Shown: positions 6,438 to 14,118, counted from the first letter of the stretch. The stretch is DNA of 27,930 nucleotides from Candidatus Uhrbacteria bacterium (GCA_016205995.1 JACQSJ010000025.1:1-27930), one strand, 5' to 3'. The notes: a model not told the origin generated them from the letters alone. A program made the numbers and translations.

Positions 6438-6463
6438 GGTACGTCGCCCGCGAGCGACGTACC
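6438..6463. other. Perfect 10-bp hairpin in the 3' region of the orphan gene
   Basis: GGTACGTCGC (6438-6447) pairs exactly with GCGACGTACC (6454-6463) around CCGCGA. It lies between the stop codon and the terminator. A similar perfect hairpin precedes the terminator of the orphan gene at 20139-20621. Confidence 0.7.
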
Positions 6464-6483
6464 GTGGCGCTACTCGCCAGCCA

Positions 6484-7203
6484 TCAAGGCTCCAGCGGCC
6501 AGCCCAGGGTGGGCTCGTAGAAATACCACGACGGGTGAGCCGCCCAGTCCGCGCCGGCGTAGAGCGCGGCGCAAGCGGGGTCGTCGCGGTTCGTGAAGCG
6601 GAGCGAGTGGTACATCGCGTCCACCACGACTGCGGCGTAATCTCGCTGGCGCTCGAAACGTTCCGTCTCCTTGGCGAACTTCTCGATGAAGGCCGCACGG
6701 TAGAACCCGCGCTTACGACCCCAGAGCCGATCCTCGCTGCGCGCCTCCTGCAGCCGCTGCGCGGACTCCGCAAGGCGGATCGAGACTGTCGCGAGTTCTG
6801 ACAACACCTCTCGCACGGTTGACTCGCCCGCGTCCTGCTGGGAGCAGAAGCCAGACAGGACCGCCTCCTCCCGATCCTGCGTCAGCGCGCGCAGTTCCCG
6901 CAGCGCGGGCTGGAGCGAGATGATGTGCGCGATCCGCGCACGCTCGCCGCGGAAGGAGTCGAGCGGCCGCTCGCTCACCTCGCGCCACAGCGCCATGGTG
7001 CGAGGTCGCGCGTACGCGCGCTCCCAGGTCTGCAGTCGCGCGTAGTGCGCCATGTGCCGCGCGCGCGAATCGGGCTCATCCGCCTCTTGCGCGCGAGCCA
7101 CGACGGTGAGCGCGAGGAAGATCATCACCGCCGCGAAGACGACGAAAACGATCCAGAAGACCGTCTCCGCCAGACGGTCGTCCCATCGAGGGTAATGGTT
7201 CAA
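6484..7203 (-). CDS. Uncharacterised 239-aa single-pass membrane protein (orphan module)
   Basis: The start is TTG at 7201-7203, supported by Shine-Dalgarno AAAGGAG with a 6-nt gap. The N-terminus is short and cytosolic. One membrane segment (about 14-37, TVFWIVFVVFAAVMIFLALTVVA) is followed by a long, charged, mostly helical domain of about 200 residues rich in Arg, Glu and Ala (RLQTWERAYARPRTMALWREV, 'VSIRLAESAQRLQEARSEDRLWGRKRGFYRAAFIEKFAKETERFERQRDYAA'). Two cysteines occur in the visible sequence (FCSQQD, DPACAALY). No family is recognised. Codon use is very G/C-rich (GCGCGC, CTGCAG, CGCGAG). It is transcribed alone from a promoter at 7499-7527 through a ~290-nt leader and ends in its own double-hairpin terminator. 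Confidence 0.68.
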   Translation of the reverse strand: MNHYPRWDDRLAETVFWIVFVVFAAVMIFLALTVVARAQEADEPDSRARHMAHYARLQTWERAYARPRTMALWREVSERPLDSFRGERARIAHIISLQPALRELRALTQDREEAVLSGFCSQQDAGESTVREVLSELATVSIRLAESAQRLQEARSEDRLWGRKRGFYRAAFIEKFAKETERFERQRDYAAVVVDAMYHSLRFTNRDDPACAALYAGADWAAHPSWYFYEPTLGWPLEP

Positions 7204-7402
7204 GATCGACTCCTTTCTAGATGCTCATGTACCACATGATCGACCCAGAAGTTCACTCCTCCCGGGGTTTCGATCTTGAGTCCCCCACCACGAACCTGCG
7301 GTGTGGGATTCGCAGAGCTTGCGCTCACTTCAAGGCTCGTCTGGAATCGACCAGCCACAAAATCAGCGCAACCAAAAACCGATGCTTCGAACGCAGGCAA
7401 AA

Positions 7403-7476
7403 AGAGACTGCAACCGAAGTATCGGCTTTATCGCCATTGAACGTTTTCGTTCGGGTCATGGGCGATACATGTCTCT
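7403..7476 (-). ncRNA. Candidate branched structured RNA in the leader of the 239-aa gene
   Basis: All pairings below were read directly from the sequence. The outer helix AGAGAC/GTCTCT (7403-7408 with 7471-7476) encloses two sub-domains. One is TATCGCC/GGCGATA (7429-7435 with 7461-7467), which contains hairpin GAACG-loop of 4-CGTTC (7439-7452). The other is hairpin CCGA-4-TCGG (7414-7425). On the minus strand the outer helix is followed by a run of five T. It begins about 16 nt after the predicted transcription start. It could be an attenuator, riboswitch-like leader or short ncRNA. I do not recognise the fold. Confidence 0.45.
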
Positions 7477-7498
7477 CTTTCCCAGGTTTGAACGCCTT

Positions 7499-7527
7499 AT
7501 TAAACCCTATTTTGAGGGTTTTGTCAA
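7499..7527 (-). promoter_or_regulatory. Promoter with palindromic spacer for the 239-aa orphan gene
   Basis: On the minus strand TTGACA (7522-7527), a 17-bp spacer, TTTAAT (7499-7504). The spacer and -10 edge contain the perfect inverted repeat AAACCCT-6 nt-AGGGTTT (7502-7521), a placement typical of repressor or activator sites. The predicted transcript starts near 7492. Confidence 0.7.
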
Positions 7528-7540
7528 TCGCGAGGAATGC

Positions 7541-7566
7541 AAAACCGCCCGAATTTTGGCGGTTTT
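7541..7566. terminator. Terminator of the murD operon
   Basis: AAAACCGCC (7541-7549) pairs with GGCGGTTTT (7558-7566) around CGAATTTT. It lies 20 nt past the stop of the coiled-coil gene on the minus strand. Confidence 0.8.
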
Positions 7567-7585
7567 GTGCAAATTTGCAAGTTTC

Positions 7586-7855
7586 CTACATGGCCAAGCG
7601 CTGTTTTACAGCACGAAGTTCAATTTCATGTAAAGAGACTGTCTTTTTTGTTTCACGCAAATCATCCTCCACACGCTGAATCCAAGCAGCAATAAAATGT
7701 CGATCCTCATCAAGACGCTTCATAATTGTGAGCATCTTCTCATTTGTTGATGTGACCTCTTGCCGAAATTCACGAAATTCTTCTACTAACGGAATCAGCG
7801 AATCAAGCTTCGCGTCGTGCTCAATGAGTTTTTCGATAACTTTGTCCTCGTGCAT
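7586..7855 (-). CDS. Small 89-aa coiled-coil protein
   Basis: A charged, heptad-patterned helix runs through most of the protein (IEKLIEHDAKLDSLIPLVEEFREFRQEV, MLTIMKRLDEDRHFIAAWIQRVEDDLRETKKTVSLHEIELRAVKQRLAM). There is no signal peptide and no cysteine. Short proteins of this form are common in CPR genomes next to unrelated genes, with no known function. It follows murD by 11 nt and ends the operon just before the terminator. No Shine-Dalgarno is visible ahead of the ATG (7853-7855). Base composition is more A/T-rich than in murD. Confidence 0.7.
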   Translation of the reverse strand: MHEDKVIEKLIEHDAKLDSLIPLVEEFREFRQEVTSTNEKMLTIMKRLDEDRHFIAAWIQRVEDDLRETKKTVSLHEIELRAVKQRLAM

Positions 7856-7866
7856 ACAACAAAATA

Positions 7867-9336
7867 TTACGCCTTTCCTCCCAATTTCTCAAACGCCGCT
7901 TTGAACTGGTCGCCGCGGTCGAATTCGTTTTTGAACATGCCGAAACTTGACGTCCCGGGCGAAAGGAGAATCACGTCGCCGAGCTTGGCGTTCTTATAGG
8001 CTTCCTTCACCGCCTGTTCCATAGATTTCACTCGGACGCTTGGAGCGCCATCTCCGATGGCGCGCTCGATGTCGTTGGCCGCGTCCCCATCAAACAGGAC
8101 AACGTACTTACACTCCTGCCCGATCATCTTTCCCATCTGTGTAAAGCCCAACCCTTTGGACGAGCCTCCGCAAATCAGCACGATGTTCCCGCCCTTCCCG
8201 AAACGCTTCAACGCGGCCATAACCCCTTCAGGACTGGTACCGGTTGTGTCATTGACGAATAGAACGCCCTCAACCTCCCCGAGGATCTCCTGCCGGCCGG
8301 GCAGGCCCGCAAACGTCTTAAGCGAGGCGTGGATGTCTTCCTCTGAAACTCCGGCCAGGTACGCTGCAAGCGAGGCCGAAAGCGCGTTCATGATGTTATG
8401 GTCGCCCTCAAGCTTGAGGTCGTGGACATGAGCGTAGTTTGTCTCCATGCCGTCGATCCGACGCACGAAGTTGTCGCCGTTGCGATAGACCCCGTTTGTG
8501 CCTTCCGGCAGCGCCGTAGCCGAAAACCAATAGATCCGCTTGGACGGGATTCGACCGGCGATCTGGTGCATAATCTCCTGGTCGGCGTTGAGGATCGCCA
8601 TCTGGTCTGGCTTCTGCTCTTGGAAGATCAACTCCTTCGCGGCCACGTATGCTTCAAACGAAGCATATCGATCGAGATGATCTTGGTACGCATTGGTGAG
8701 CAGGGCGATCTGCGGGCCCAGCCCCAATCCCTCGATAGACTCCAACAGCCACGAGGAAAGCTCAAGCACGATCGGGATCGACTGTTTTTCTTCAAGCAAC
8801 CAGTCGAGGTCTTCCAAGGGCGAGCGCGTAATGTTGCCAGCGACAACGGTCTTGGGGTGCTTGTGCTTGAGCATCTCGCCCAGGAGCGCGGTCGTGGTCG
8901 ATTTCCCCCGTGTGCCGGTGATTGAAAAAATCGGGAACGGGCAGTAGAGGAAAAAGAGGGAAATGTCCGACTCAATCGGCACGCCCTGTTCCTTGGCGAG
9001 GATCACAAACTCCGACTCTCGTGCAACACCAGGGTTTTGGACGACCAAGTCCACGTCGGTAAAGTTATCGGCATCATGTTTCCCCAGCACAAAGACCGGC
9101 TGGTAAATATCGCGATTCGTAAACTGGGCCCGGTACTGTGAGTACCAATGCATAATCTCGTCCACTGACTCGCGCAGCTCCTCCTCATCCTTCAGGTCTG
9201 TAATCACAAGCTGAGCTCCATGACGCATAAGCCACTTGGCCGCGCCAATACCAGAGCCTTTCTTGTAGCGCCCCAGCCCCATAACGGTAACCGTGGCGTC
9301 CTGGAAGTTTTTGATGTCGGACAAGTCAATGGACAT
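7867..9336 (-). CDS. murD: UDP-N-acetylmuramoylalanine--D-glutamate ligase MurD
   Basis: A 489-aa Mur ligase that adds D-Glu to UDP-MurNAc-L-Ala in the cytoplasm. The N-terminal Rossmann domain (MGLGRYKKGSGIGAAKWLMRHG) includes 'VVQNPGVARESEFVILAKEQGVPIESDISLFF', a good match to MurD's 'vxSPGv....p.l..A...gi.v.gEiel'. P-loop SITGTRGKSTTTALLGEML (about 139-157) carries Arg where GTNGK is usual. 'AYQDHLDRYASFEAYVAAKELIF' matches the MurD NxxxDHLDRH motif. The C-domain has GLPGRQE (usually LPHRxE) and 'VNDTTGTSPEGVMAALKRF', where MurD normally has NDSKATN. The family assignment is firm. The Lys-to-Thr change at the NDSK position and the GLPGR change are unusual. Start is 4 nt after the glycosyltransferase stop. 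Confidence 0.92.
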   Translation of the reverse strand: MSIDLSDIKNFQDATVTVMGLGRYKKGSGIGAAKWLMRHGAQLVITDLKDEEELRESVDEIMHWYSQYRAQFTNRDIYQPVFVLGKHDADNFTDVDLVVQNPGVARESEFVILAKEQGVPIESDISLFFLYCPFPIFSITGTRGKSTTTALLGEMLKHKHPKTVVAGNITRSPLEDLDWLLEEKQSIPIVLELSSWLLESIEGLGLGPQIALLTNAYQDHLDRYASFEAYVAAKELIFQEQKPDQMAILNADQEIMHQIAGRIPSKRIYWFSATALPEGTNGVYRNGDNFVRRIDGMETNYAHVHDLKLEGDHNIMNALSASLAAYLAGVSEEDIHASLKTFAGLPGRQEILGEVEGVLFVNDTTGTSPEGVMAALKRFGKGGNIVLICGGSSKGLGFTQMGKMIGQECKYVVLFDGDAANDIERAIGDGAPSVRVKSMEQAVKEAYKNAKLGDVILLSPGTSSFGMFKNEFDRGDQFKAAFEKLGGKA

Positions 9337-9340
9337 AGAG

Positions 9341-10003
9341 TCAAAATTTTCCTCTTACACGTGCCACGCGAACCGTCACCATGGCCGTGGCAACCTGAAA
9401 AAACATCCGCCCATATTGTAGCACAGCCAGCGGCCAGCCGACTTTCTCATACTTGTGGCGGATCGAGAGACCCGAAAGCTTGACGGCTCCATACGGCAGG
9501 CCATGGCTACGGCAATAATAGTTGAGCGATGCCTCGACCATGAACCCTTTCAAGTACTGGGCAGGCGTGCGCTCGATAATGGAACGATGCAGAGCCCGTT
9601 CCCCTGCAATCAACGGAAGGTGACGTGTCAGCTGGGTAAGGACGATCCCTCGGTCACGCAGACCGACATTCATAACCCGTGATCCGTTGAGCACCGGCCG
9701 TACGAGCTGCTCCACGTGGTCTGGTGTCAGGCCCAGAAGATCGGCATCAAAAAACACCACGATGGGTGCGTCGGTGTGGATGAGCGCATGAAGCATGGCC
9801 TCGCCTTTTCCGCCCTGGCGCGGCATCTCGTGTACCTGTGCCCCGGCCTCGCGGGCACGAGCGGCCGTCGCATCCGTCGACCCGTCTGAGATCACCAGGA
9901 CGTCCGTAAGCAGGGGCGATGCCAAAAGCGCGGTGACGACCTGGGCGATCGTCGCTTCCTCGTTATAGGCAGGAACAATGGCTGTGATGTTCTGCTGGCT
10001 CAT
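9341..10003 (-). CDS. Family 2 glycosyltransferase
   Basis: A 220-aa GT-A glycosyltransferase. The start at 10001-10003 overlaps the upstream stop as ATGA. Visible motifs are IVPAYNEEATIAQVV (9-23), ISDGSTDAT (38-46), GKGEAMLHAL (65-74) and the metal/nucleotide-sugar DxD in VVFFDADLLGL (82-92). The C-terminal part (KLSGLSIRHKYEKVGWPLAVLQYGRMFFQVATAMVTVRVARVRGKF) is basic and amphipathic and could bind the membrane. Relatives include dolichyl-phosphate mannosyltransferase-like and glucosyl-3-phosphoglycerate synthase-like enzymes. Donor and acceptor cannot be told from the sequence. Co-transcription with murD suggests an envelope polymer, but this is inference. Confidence 0.85.
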   Translation of the reverse strand: MSQQNITAIVPAYNEEATIAQVVTALLASPLLTDVLVISDGSTDATAARAREAGAQVHEMPRQGGKGEAMLHALIHTDAPIVVFFDADLLGLTPDHVEQLVRPVLNGSRVMNVGLRDRGIVLTQLTRHLPLIAGERALHRSIIERTPAQYLKGFMVEASLNYYCRSHGLPYGAVKLSGLSIRHKYEKVGWPLAVLQYGRMFFQVATAMVTVRVARVRGKF

Positions 10004-10674
10004 ACCGATCCTTTTTTGCGCTGTGAAAGTCTGGCGATCACCGCCGTGAGATCCTCTCGGAGTTCCTTCGCCCCTGTACGCAGCGCGGACACCCAATCCC
10101 CCAAATCCGGGGAAAAACTCAGCAACGCGACGGATTCTAAAATCCGGTCGAGGTAGGTGAGGGCCAGGCGGTATTCCTCTTCTGCGATATTCCAGCCAAT
10201 GTCGTCTTCGTGCATCCCCTCACACAGCGCCGTAAAAATTTTCAGCGGAACCAGGTTCACGTTGGCATAGACCCGGAACAATTCTCCGGCATACATGCCG
10301 CCCTGCTCATACCCCCCCTTGGCTGCCGGCTTCACGAACATCGTCCAACGGATGGCCTTCTGGTAGAGAGGGTGTGCACGCACATAGCCAAGTTCTTGCT
10401 GCCATGCCTCAAAGGAGTCGTCGGGAGGTTCGTCCGGTTCACGGGCGGAAAGGACGGTCGGTGGCGGTTCCAGGACATCAAACCCCAACCGAGAGGAGAG
10501 CTCGCGATCGGATCGCTCCTCCGTATCAAGCTGTTCGGCCAGGATCGCGGATTCAAACGAGGGGGAGCGGCCGCGACGATGGAACGCTTCAAATAAATCC
10601 TCCAACTCATCCTCGAGGATATCAATCTCGTCACGACGGAACACCCAGGGGTAATCCTGGTCGCGAGGACTCAT
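10000..10674 (-). CDS. Uncharacterised 224-aa protein coupled to the translin-like gene
   Basis: Not recognised. The N-terminal third is very acidic and probably disordered (RRDEIDILEDELEDLFEAF, EQLDTEERSDRELSS, EPPPTVLSAREPDEPPDDSF). The C-terminal part (about 95-224) is predicted helical and looks structured: WQQELGYVRAHPLYQKAIRWTMFVKPAAKGGYEQGGMYAGELFRVYANVNLVPLKIFTALCEGM, then 'AEEEYRLALTYLDRILESVALL' and 'LRTGAKELREDLTAVIARLSQRKK'. Its start overlaps the translin-like stop as ATGA (10671-10674) and its stop overlaps the glycosyltransferase start the same way, so stoichiometric production with the translin-like protein is likely. A physical partner role is a reasonable hypothesis. Confidence 0.75.
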   Translation of the reverse strand: MSPRDQDYPWVFRRDEIDILEDELEDLFEAFHRRGRSPSFESAILAEQLDTEERSDRELSSRLGFDVLEPPPTVLSAREPDEPPDDSFEAWQQELGYVRAHPLYQKAIRWTMFVKPAAKGGYEQGGMYAGELFRVYANVNLVPLKIFTALCEGMHEDDIGWNIAEEEYRLALTYLDRILESVALLSFSPDLGDWVSALRTGAKELREDLTAVIARLSQRKKGSV

Positions 10675-11255
10675 AGAGTTTCATGGCGCCGGATGGCCAG
10701 GTCGTAGGTCATCTGCTCCAGACGGCTGAGGTTCTTCTTAGCTTGATCAAATTTGGTGCGCAGGTATCCGGTGAGATCCAGGTCGAGCATGAATTCGATC
10801 ACCATCGACACAACCTCCTGCACCTCCCTCACAACCTCTGGGTGCCCGAGGGTCACTTGGCGCGTTGCATACCGAACCAGCTCGCCGGTTGCGTCCGAGA
10901 GCCCGGCTAGATAGATGGCCGGTTGGTTTGCGCGCGCGTCCAGAACCACGATGCGGCCTGTTCTAAGGTACCCGGCAAACAACATTGCCTCGGCATACTC
11001 CTCCAGAGCCGCCCGATAGGAGCCTTCCTCTTTCAGCTCTGGGATCGTACGGAATGTTTTTTCGATCACCTTAAACTGTGCCTCAGCCTGTGCGAGCAGC
11101 CCTCCGGCCTCTGTGAGGTCATCACGGTGCAACGCAAAAATGGCACGCTTGGATTTGGAGAGGGCGTCGTTTGACCTAGCCGCCATCTCACGCCGAGCTC
11201 GTTCTCTGGCTTGGTATCTTTTCTGTACCTGGGCGAACACGCTAGGACGTTTCAT
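10671..11255 (-). CDS. Translin/TRAX-family protein with conserved RNase active-site residues
   Basis: A 194-aa all-helical protein. Three blocks match Translin/TRAX: 'ALEEYAEAMLFAGYL' (83-97, TRAX QEFIEAVSFQHFI), 'YLAGLSDATGELVRYA' (115-130, TRAX YLLGVADLTGELMR) and 'LRTKFDQAKKNLSRLEQMTYDLAIR' (165-189, Translin/TRAX LKxxxxKVExxxYDLSIRG). The four acidic residues used by TRAX for RNA cleavage (Glu126, Glu129, Asp193, Glu197 in human TRAX) align with E86, E89, D121 and E125. Archaeal relatives (COG2178) are known; bacterial ones are little studied. A role as an RNA-binding protein or endoribonuclease is inference. It overlaps the upstream 53-aa ORF by 14 nt and the downstream gene by 4 nt. 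Confidence 0.8.
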   Translation of the reverse strand: MKRPSVFAQVQKRYQARERARREMAARSNDALSKSKRAIFALHRDDLTEAGGLLAQAEAQFKVIEKTFRTIPELKEEGSYRAALEEYAEAMLFAGYLRTGRIVVLDARANQPAIYLAGLSDATGELVRYATRQVTLGHPEVVREVQEVVSMVIEFMLDLDLTGYLRTKFDQAKKNLSRLEQMTYDLAIRRHETL

Positions 11256-11403
11256 GATGTTTGGCTGAGCTTTTGACGGACGCCAAAAGTTCGGTTATGC
11301 GCTTGTCGACCTCCTCCTGACTTTGTATCTGACGACGGATACGCGACTTCTGCCGGCGAATGTACTTTGCGACAGAGCGCGGATAGGTGGAGTGGCGAGT
11401 CAT
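11242..11403 (-). CDS. Small basic 53-aa protein between the Ca2+-ATPase and the translin-like gene
   Basis: I read this ORF directly: ATG at 11401-11403, stop TAG at 11242-11244. It begins MTRHSTYPRSVAKYIRRQKS, continues RIRRQIQSQEEVDKRITELL and ends ASVKSSAKHHETS. It is highly basic and helical (Arg/Lys-rich first half, heptad-like second half), and could bind nucleic acid or a partner protein. Its start overlaps the ATPase stop as ATGA and its end overlaps the translin-like start by 14 nt, so the reading frame exactly fills the gap between two real genes. That is the main evidence that it is translated. No known family. Confidence 0.65.
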   Translation of the reverse strand: MTRHSTYPRSVAKYIRRQKSRIRRQIQSQEEVDKRITELLASVKSSAKHHETS

Positions 11404-14057
11404 ACGGCGAGAGTTAATGATTTTTTATGCTGTTTGTGCAGGAAAAACTCCTTTGCCAGCTCAATGGCAACCAGCTTGATCACCCCTATCATAAGCAATA
11501 GACCCCAGTCGGACAAGGAAAGCGGCGTCACCTCAAACAACCCTTGAAAGAACGGATGGATAAGCGCGAAGAGCATGAGCCCAAATCCCATTCCCACGCC
11601 TGCGATGAGCCAGGGGTTTGAAAACGGATTGATCTGGAAGATGGTGCGACGGAAGCTCTTTACGGCAAAGATGTAGAGGAGTGAGTCGATCCCCACGGCC
11701 GCAAACATGATCGAACGGATCTCGCCCAAGTCATCAATGGTCCCCAAGAGCCATCCGTAGAGGACAAAAAGGAGCAGGTCCGTCACCGCGCCGATGAGAA
11801 AAATGATAAGGAGCATCTCGCGGTTGAGGACGGGCTCATGGCGCGGGCGAGGCGGCAGCTTCATGACGTCCTTCTCCGCGGGTTCAAGTGTGAGGCCAAT
11901 GTTGGGGAAGCTGTCCGCGACCAAGTTAATCCAGAGAATCTGTGCTGGGAGCAGCGGGATGGGGAGCCCCATGAGGATCGATCCGCCGATCAAGACGATC
12001 TCGGTAAAACTGTCCGCCAAAAGATAGACGGTCGTCTTGCGGATATTATCGAAGACGACGCGCCCCTCTTCGATCGCAGCGGTGATTGTCCCCAAGTCGT
12101 TGTTGAGGATGACCATGTCGCTGGCCTGCTTGGCCACCTCGGTGCCTGACCCCACCGCGACGCCAATATCCGCGGCCTTGAGCGCGGGAGCGTCGTTGAC
12201 GCCGTCCCCGGTCATGGCCACAACCTCTCCGCACGCTTGCCACGCGTTCACGATACGAATCTTGTGCCGAGGCTCCACGCGGGCATAGATCGAAATCTGC
12301 TCGACGCGACGTTTAAGTTCCTCGTCACTCCATGCATCCAGATCGCTCCCAACCACCACAGAGTCCGACTCCAATACCAATCCGGCTTCGAGCCCAATGG
12401 CACGGGCGGTTTCTGGATGGTCACCGGTGGCGATGATTGTGCGGATCCCCGCCAGACGTGCCGCTTCAATCTGCTCACGCACCTGGGGACGCAGAGGGTC
12501 GCGCAGTCCGATAAATCCCAAAAACGTAAAGCCCTCCAAGGCCTCGCGAGAGAGGGATGGGTGCGTGGAGCTGATCGACCGACTGGCGACCGCCATGAGG
12601 CGCATCCCCTGGCGGGTGAGCGACAGGAGCTGTTCTTGCAGTTCTGCCCGTCGCTCTGGAGCCAAGCCAGTTTCATTCCCGTCAACCTGGATCATCGAAC
12701 AAAACGGTAGCACCACGTCAGGCGCACCTTTCAAAAATATCTCTGTCTTCTCCCCTGCCGCATGGGCCGTCACCATGTACTTGTACGCACTCTCAAACGG
12801 AATCTCCCACAGGCGCGGACGCTCAAACGCAAGCGTCCTCACGTCCAGATGTTGCTCGAGTACAGCGGCAAGAAGGGCCCGTTCCGTGGGACTTCCACGC
12901 AGAGGATCCGGATCGCCCTCCACCATCACGGCGTCATTGCACAGCGCCATAACCTCGAACAGTTTACGCATGGCAGCGTCCGGTTCATTGCCAGCGGGGA
13001 ATGGATAGACCCATGTTTGCGCCGGAGTCACGAGATGGGTAACCCGCATCTCCCCTTGCGTGATCGTCCCGGTCTTGTCCGAACAGATGATCGACACGCT
13101 TCCGAGTGTCTCGGCCGCAACCAGCCGACGCATCAACGACTTGCGGCGCAGGATCCTCTGCATCCCAATGGCTAAAATCACGGTCACGGAAACGACGAGT
13201 CCTTCGGGAATCGCCGCCACGGACAGCGCTACGGACATCTCAAACATCTCGACCACGGTCCGTCCCGAGACGATTCCCACAACGAATAGCATCGCCACCA
13301 GTCCCACCACAAGCGTCGCCATCCAACGCGCCAAACGTCCTAGCTGCTGTTGAAGAGGAGTGCGAACCTCGCGCGTCTCTTCGACGAGGGTGGCAATGTG
13401 TCCCAGCTCGGTCTGCGACCCGATCGCGACGACCACGGCCTGGCCGCGCCCACCTACCACACTCGTGCCGGCGTACACCATGTTGAGGCGCTCCGCAAGA
13501 AGGGCTTCTTGCCCCGAGGCCGCATCACGCTTGCGCACGGGAAACGATTCCCCGGTCAACGCTGATTCGTTCACGTTGAGGTCTACGCTGGTGAGAATTC
13601 TTGCATCAGCTGTAACACGGTCCCCGGTGTGCAAGACCAGGACGTCGCCGGGGACAAGCGCGGAGGCCATGACTGAAACCTCCTTGTTGTCACGCAAGAC
13701 AATGGACTGCGGTTGAACAAGCGAACGCAAATGGACAAGAGCCCTGTTGGCTTTATATTCTTGGACAAACCCAATGAGCGTGTTAATCCCCACAGCTGCG
13801 ACAATGACGCCCGCATCAACGAGGTCACGCAAAAGCAAGCTGATCGCCGCAGCGACGAGCAACACAAGAATCATGGGACTCACGAACTGCCGCGCGAACA
13901 CCTTCCACCACGGGTCCGACGTGCGGCTGGGAAGAACGTTGCGTCCATACGTTTGGGCTCGAACGGCGGCCTCTGCTGAGGTGAGCCCTTGAGAACTCGC
14001 GGCTAGTTGCGTGAGGGTGTCGTCCAAGGAAAGCGCGTGCCAAGAGGGAGTGACCAT
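11400..14057 (-). CDS. P-type Ca2+-transporting ATPase (P2A type)
   Basis: An 885-aa cation pump of the cytoplasmic membrane. The N-terminal cation ATPase domain (residues 1-60) is followed by M1/M2. The actuator loop has ALTGES (166-171). M4 is SVAAIPEGL (279-287), whose PEG Glu is a Ca2+ ligand. The phosphorylation site is CSDKTGTIT (325-333, Asp327; usually DKTGTLT). The nucleotide domain has FLKGAPD and ATGDHPETARAIG, the hinge is MTGDGVNDAPALKAADIGVAVG, and M6 has NLVADSFPNIGLTLEP like the SERCA NLVTDG motif. In M5 the position of SERCA Asn768 appears to be Ser (YLLADSFTEIV), so one Ca2+ site may be altered. First gene of the operon running to 7586. Mn2+ or other divalent transport is an alternative. 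Confidence 0.9.
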   Translation of the reverse strand: MVTPSWHALSLDDTLTQLAASSQGLTSAEAAVRAQTYGRNVLPSRTSDPWWKVFARQFVSPMILVLLVAAAISLLLRDLVDAGVIVAAVGINTLIGFVQEYKANRALVHLRSLVQPQSIVLRDNKEVSVMASALVPGDVLVLHTGDRVTADARILTSVDLNVNESALTGESFPVRKRDAASGQEALLAERLNMVYAGTSVVGGRGQAVVVAIGSQTELGHIATLVEETREVRTPLQQQLGRLARWMATLVVGLVAMLFVVGIVSGRTVVEMFEMSVALSVAAIPEGLVVSVTVILAIGMQRILRRKSLMRRLVAAETLGSVSIICSDKTGTITQGEMRVTHLVTPAQTWVYPFPAGNEPDAAMRKLFEVMALCNDAVMVEGDPDPLRGSPTERALLAAVLEQHLDVRTLAFERPRLWEIPFESAYKYMVTAHAAGEKTEIFLKGAPDVVLPFCSMIQVDGNETGLAPERRAELQEQLLSLTRQGMRLMAVASRSISSTHPSLSREALEGFTFLGFIGLRDPLRPQVREQIEAARLAGIRTIIATGDHPETARAIGLEAGLVLESDSVVVGSDLDAWSDEELKRRVEQISIYARVEPRHKIRIVNAWQACGEVVAMTGDGVNDAPALKAADIGVAVGSGTEVAKQASDMVILNNDLGTITAAIEEGRVVFDNIRKTTVYLLADSFTEIVLIGGSILMGLPIPLLPAQILWINLVADSFPNIGLTLEPAEKDVMKLPPRPRHEPVLNREMLLIIFLIGAVTDLLLFVLYGWLLGTIDDLGEIRSIMFAAVGIDSLLYIFAVKSFRRTIFQINPFSNPWLIAGVGMGFGLMLFALIHPFFQGLFEVTPLSLSDWGLLLMIGVIKLVAIELAKEFFLHKQHKKSLTLAV

Positions 14058-14118
14058 ACCTCACATAGGGTAACATACAATCCAAGGCTTCATGAGAAAA
14101 ACCGTGAGAACAAACGGA

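Noticed and set aside
7403..7476. The 74-nt fold as a tRNA or tRNA-like gene
   Set aside because: It has no T-loop TTCRA, no acceptor with CCA and only a three-way helix arrangement.
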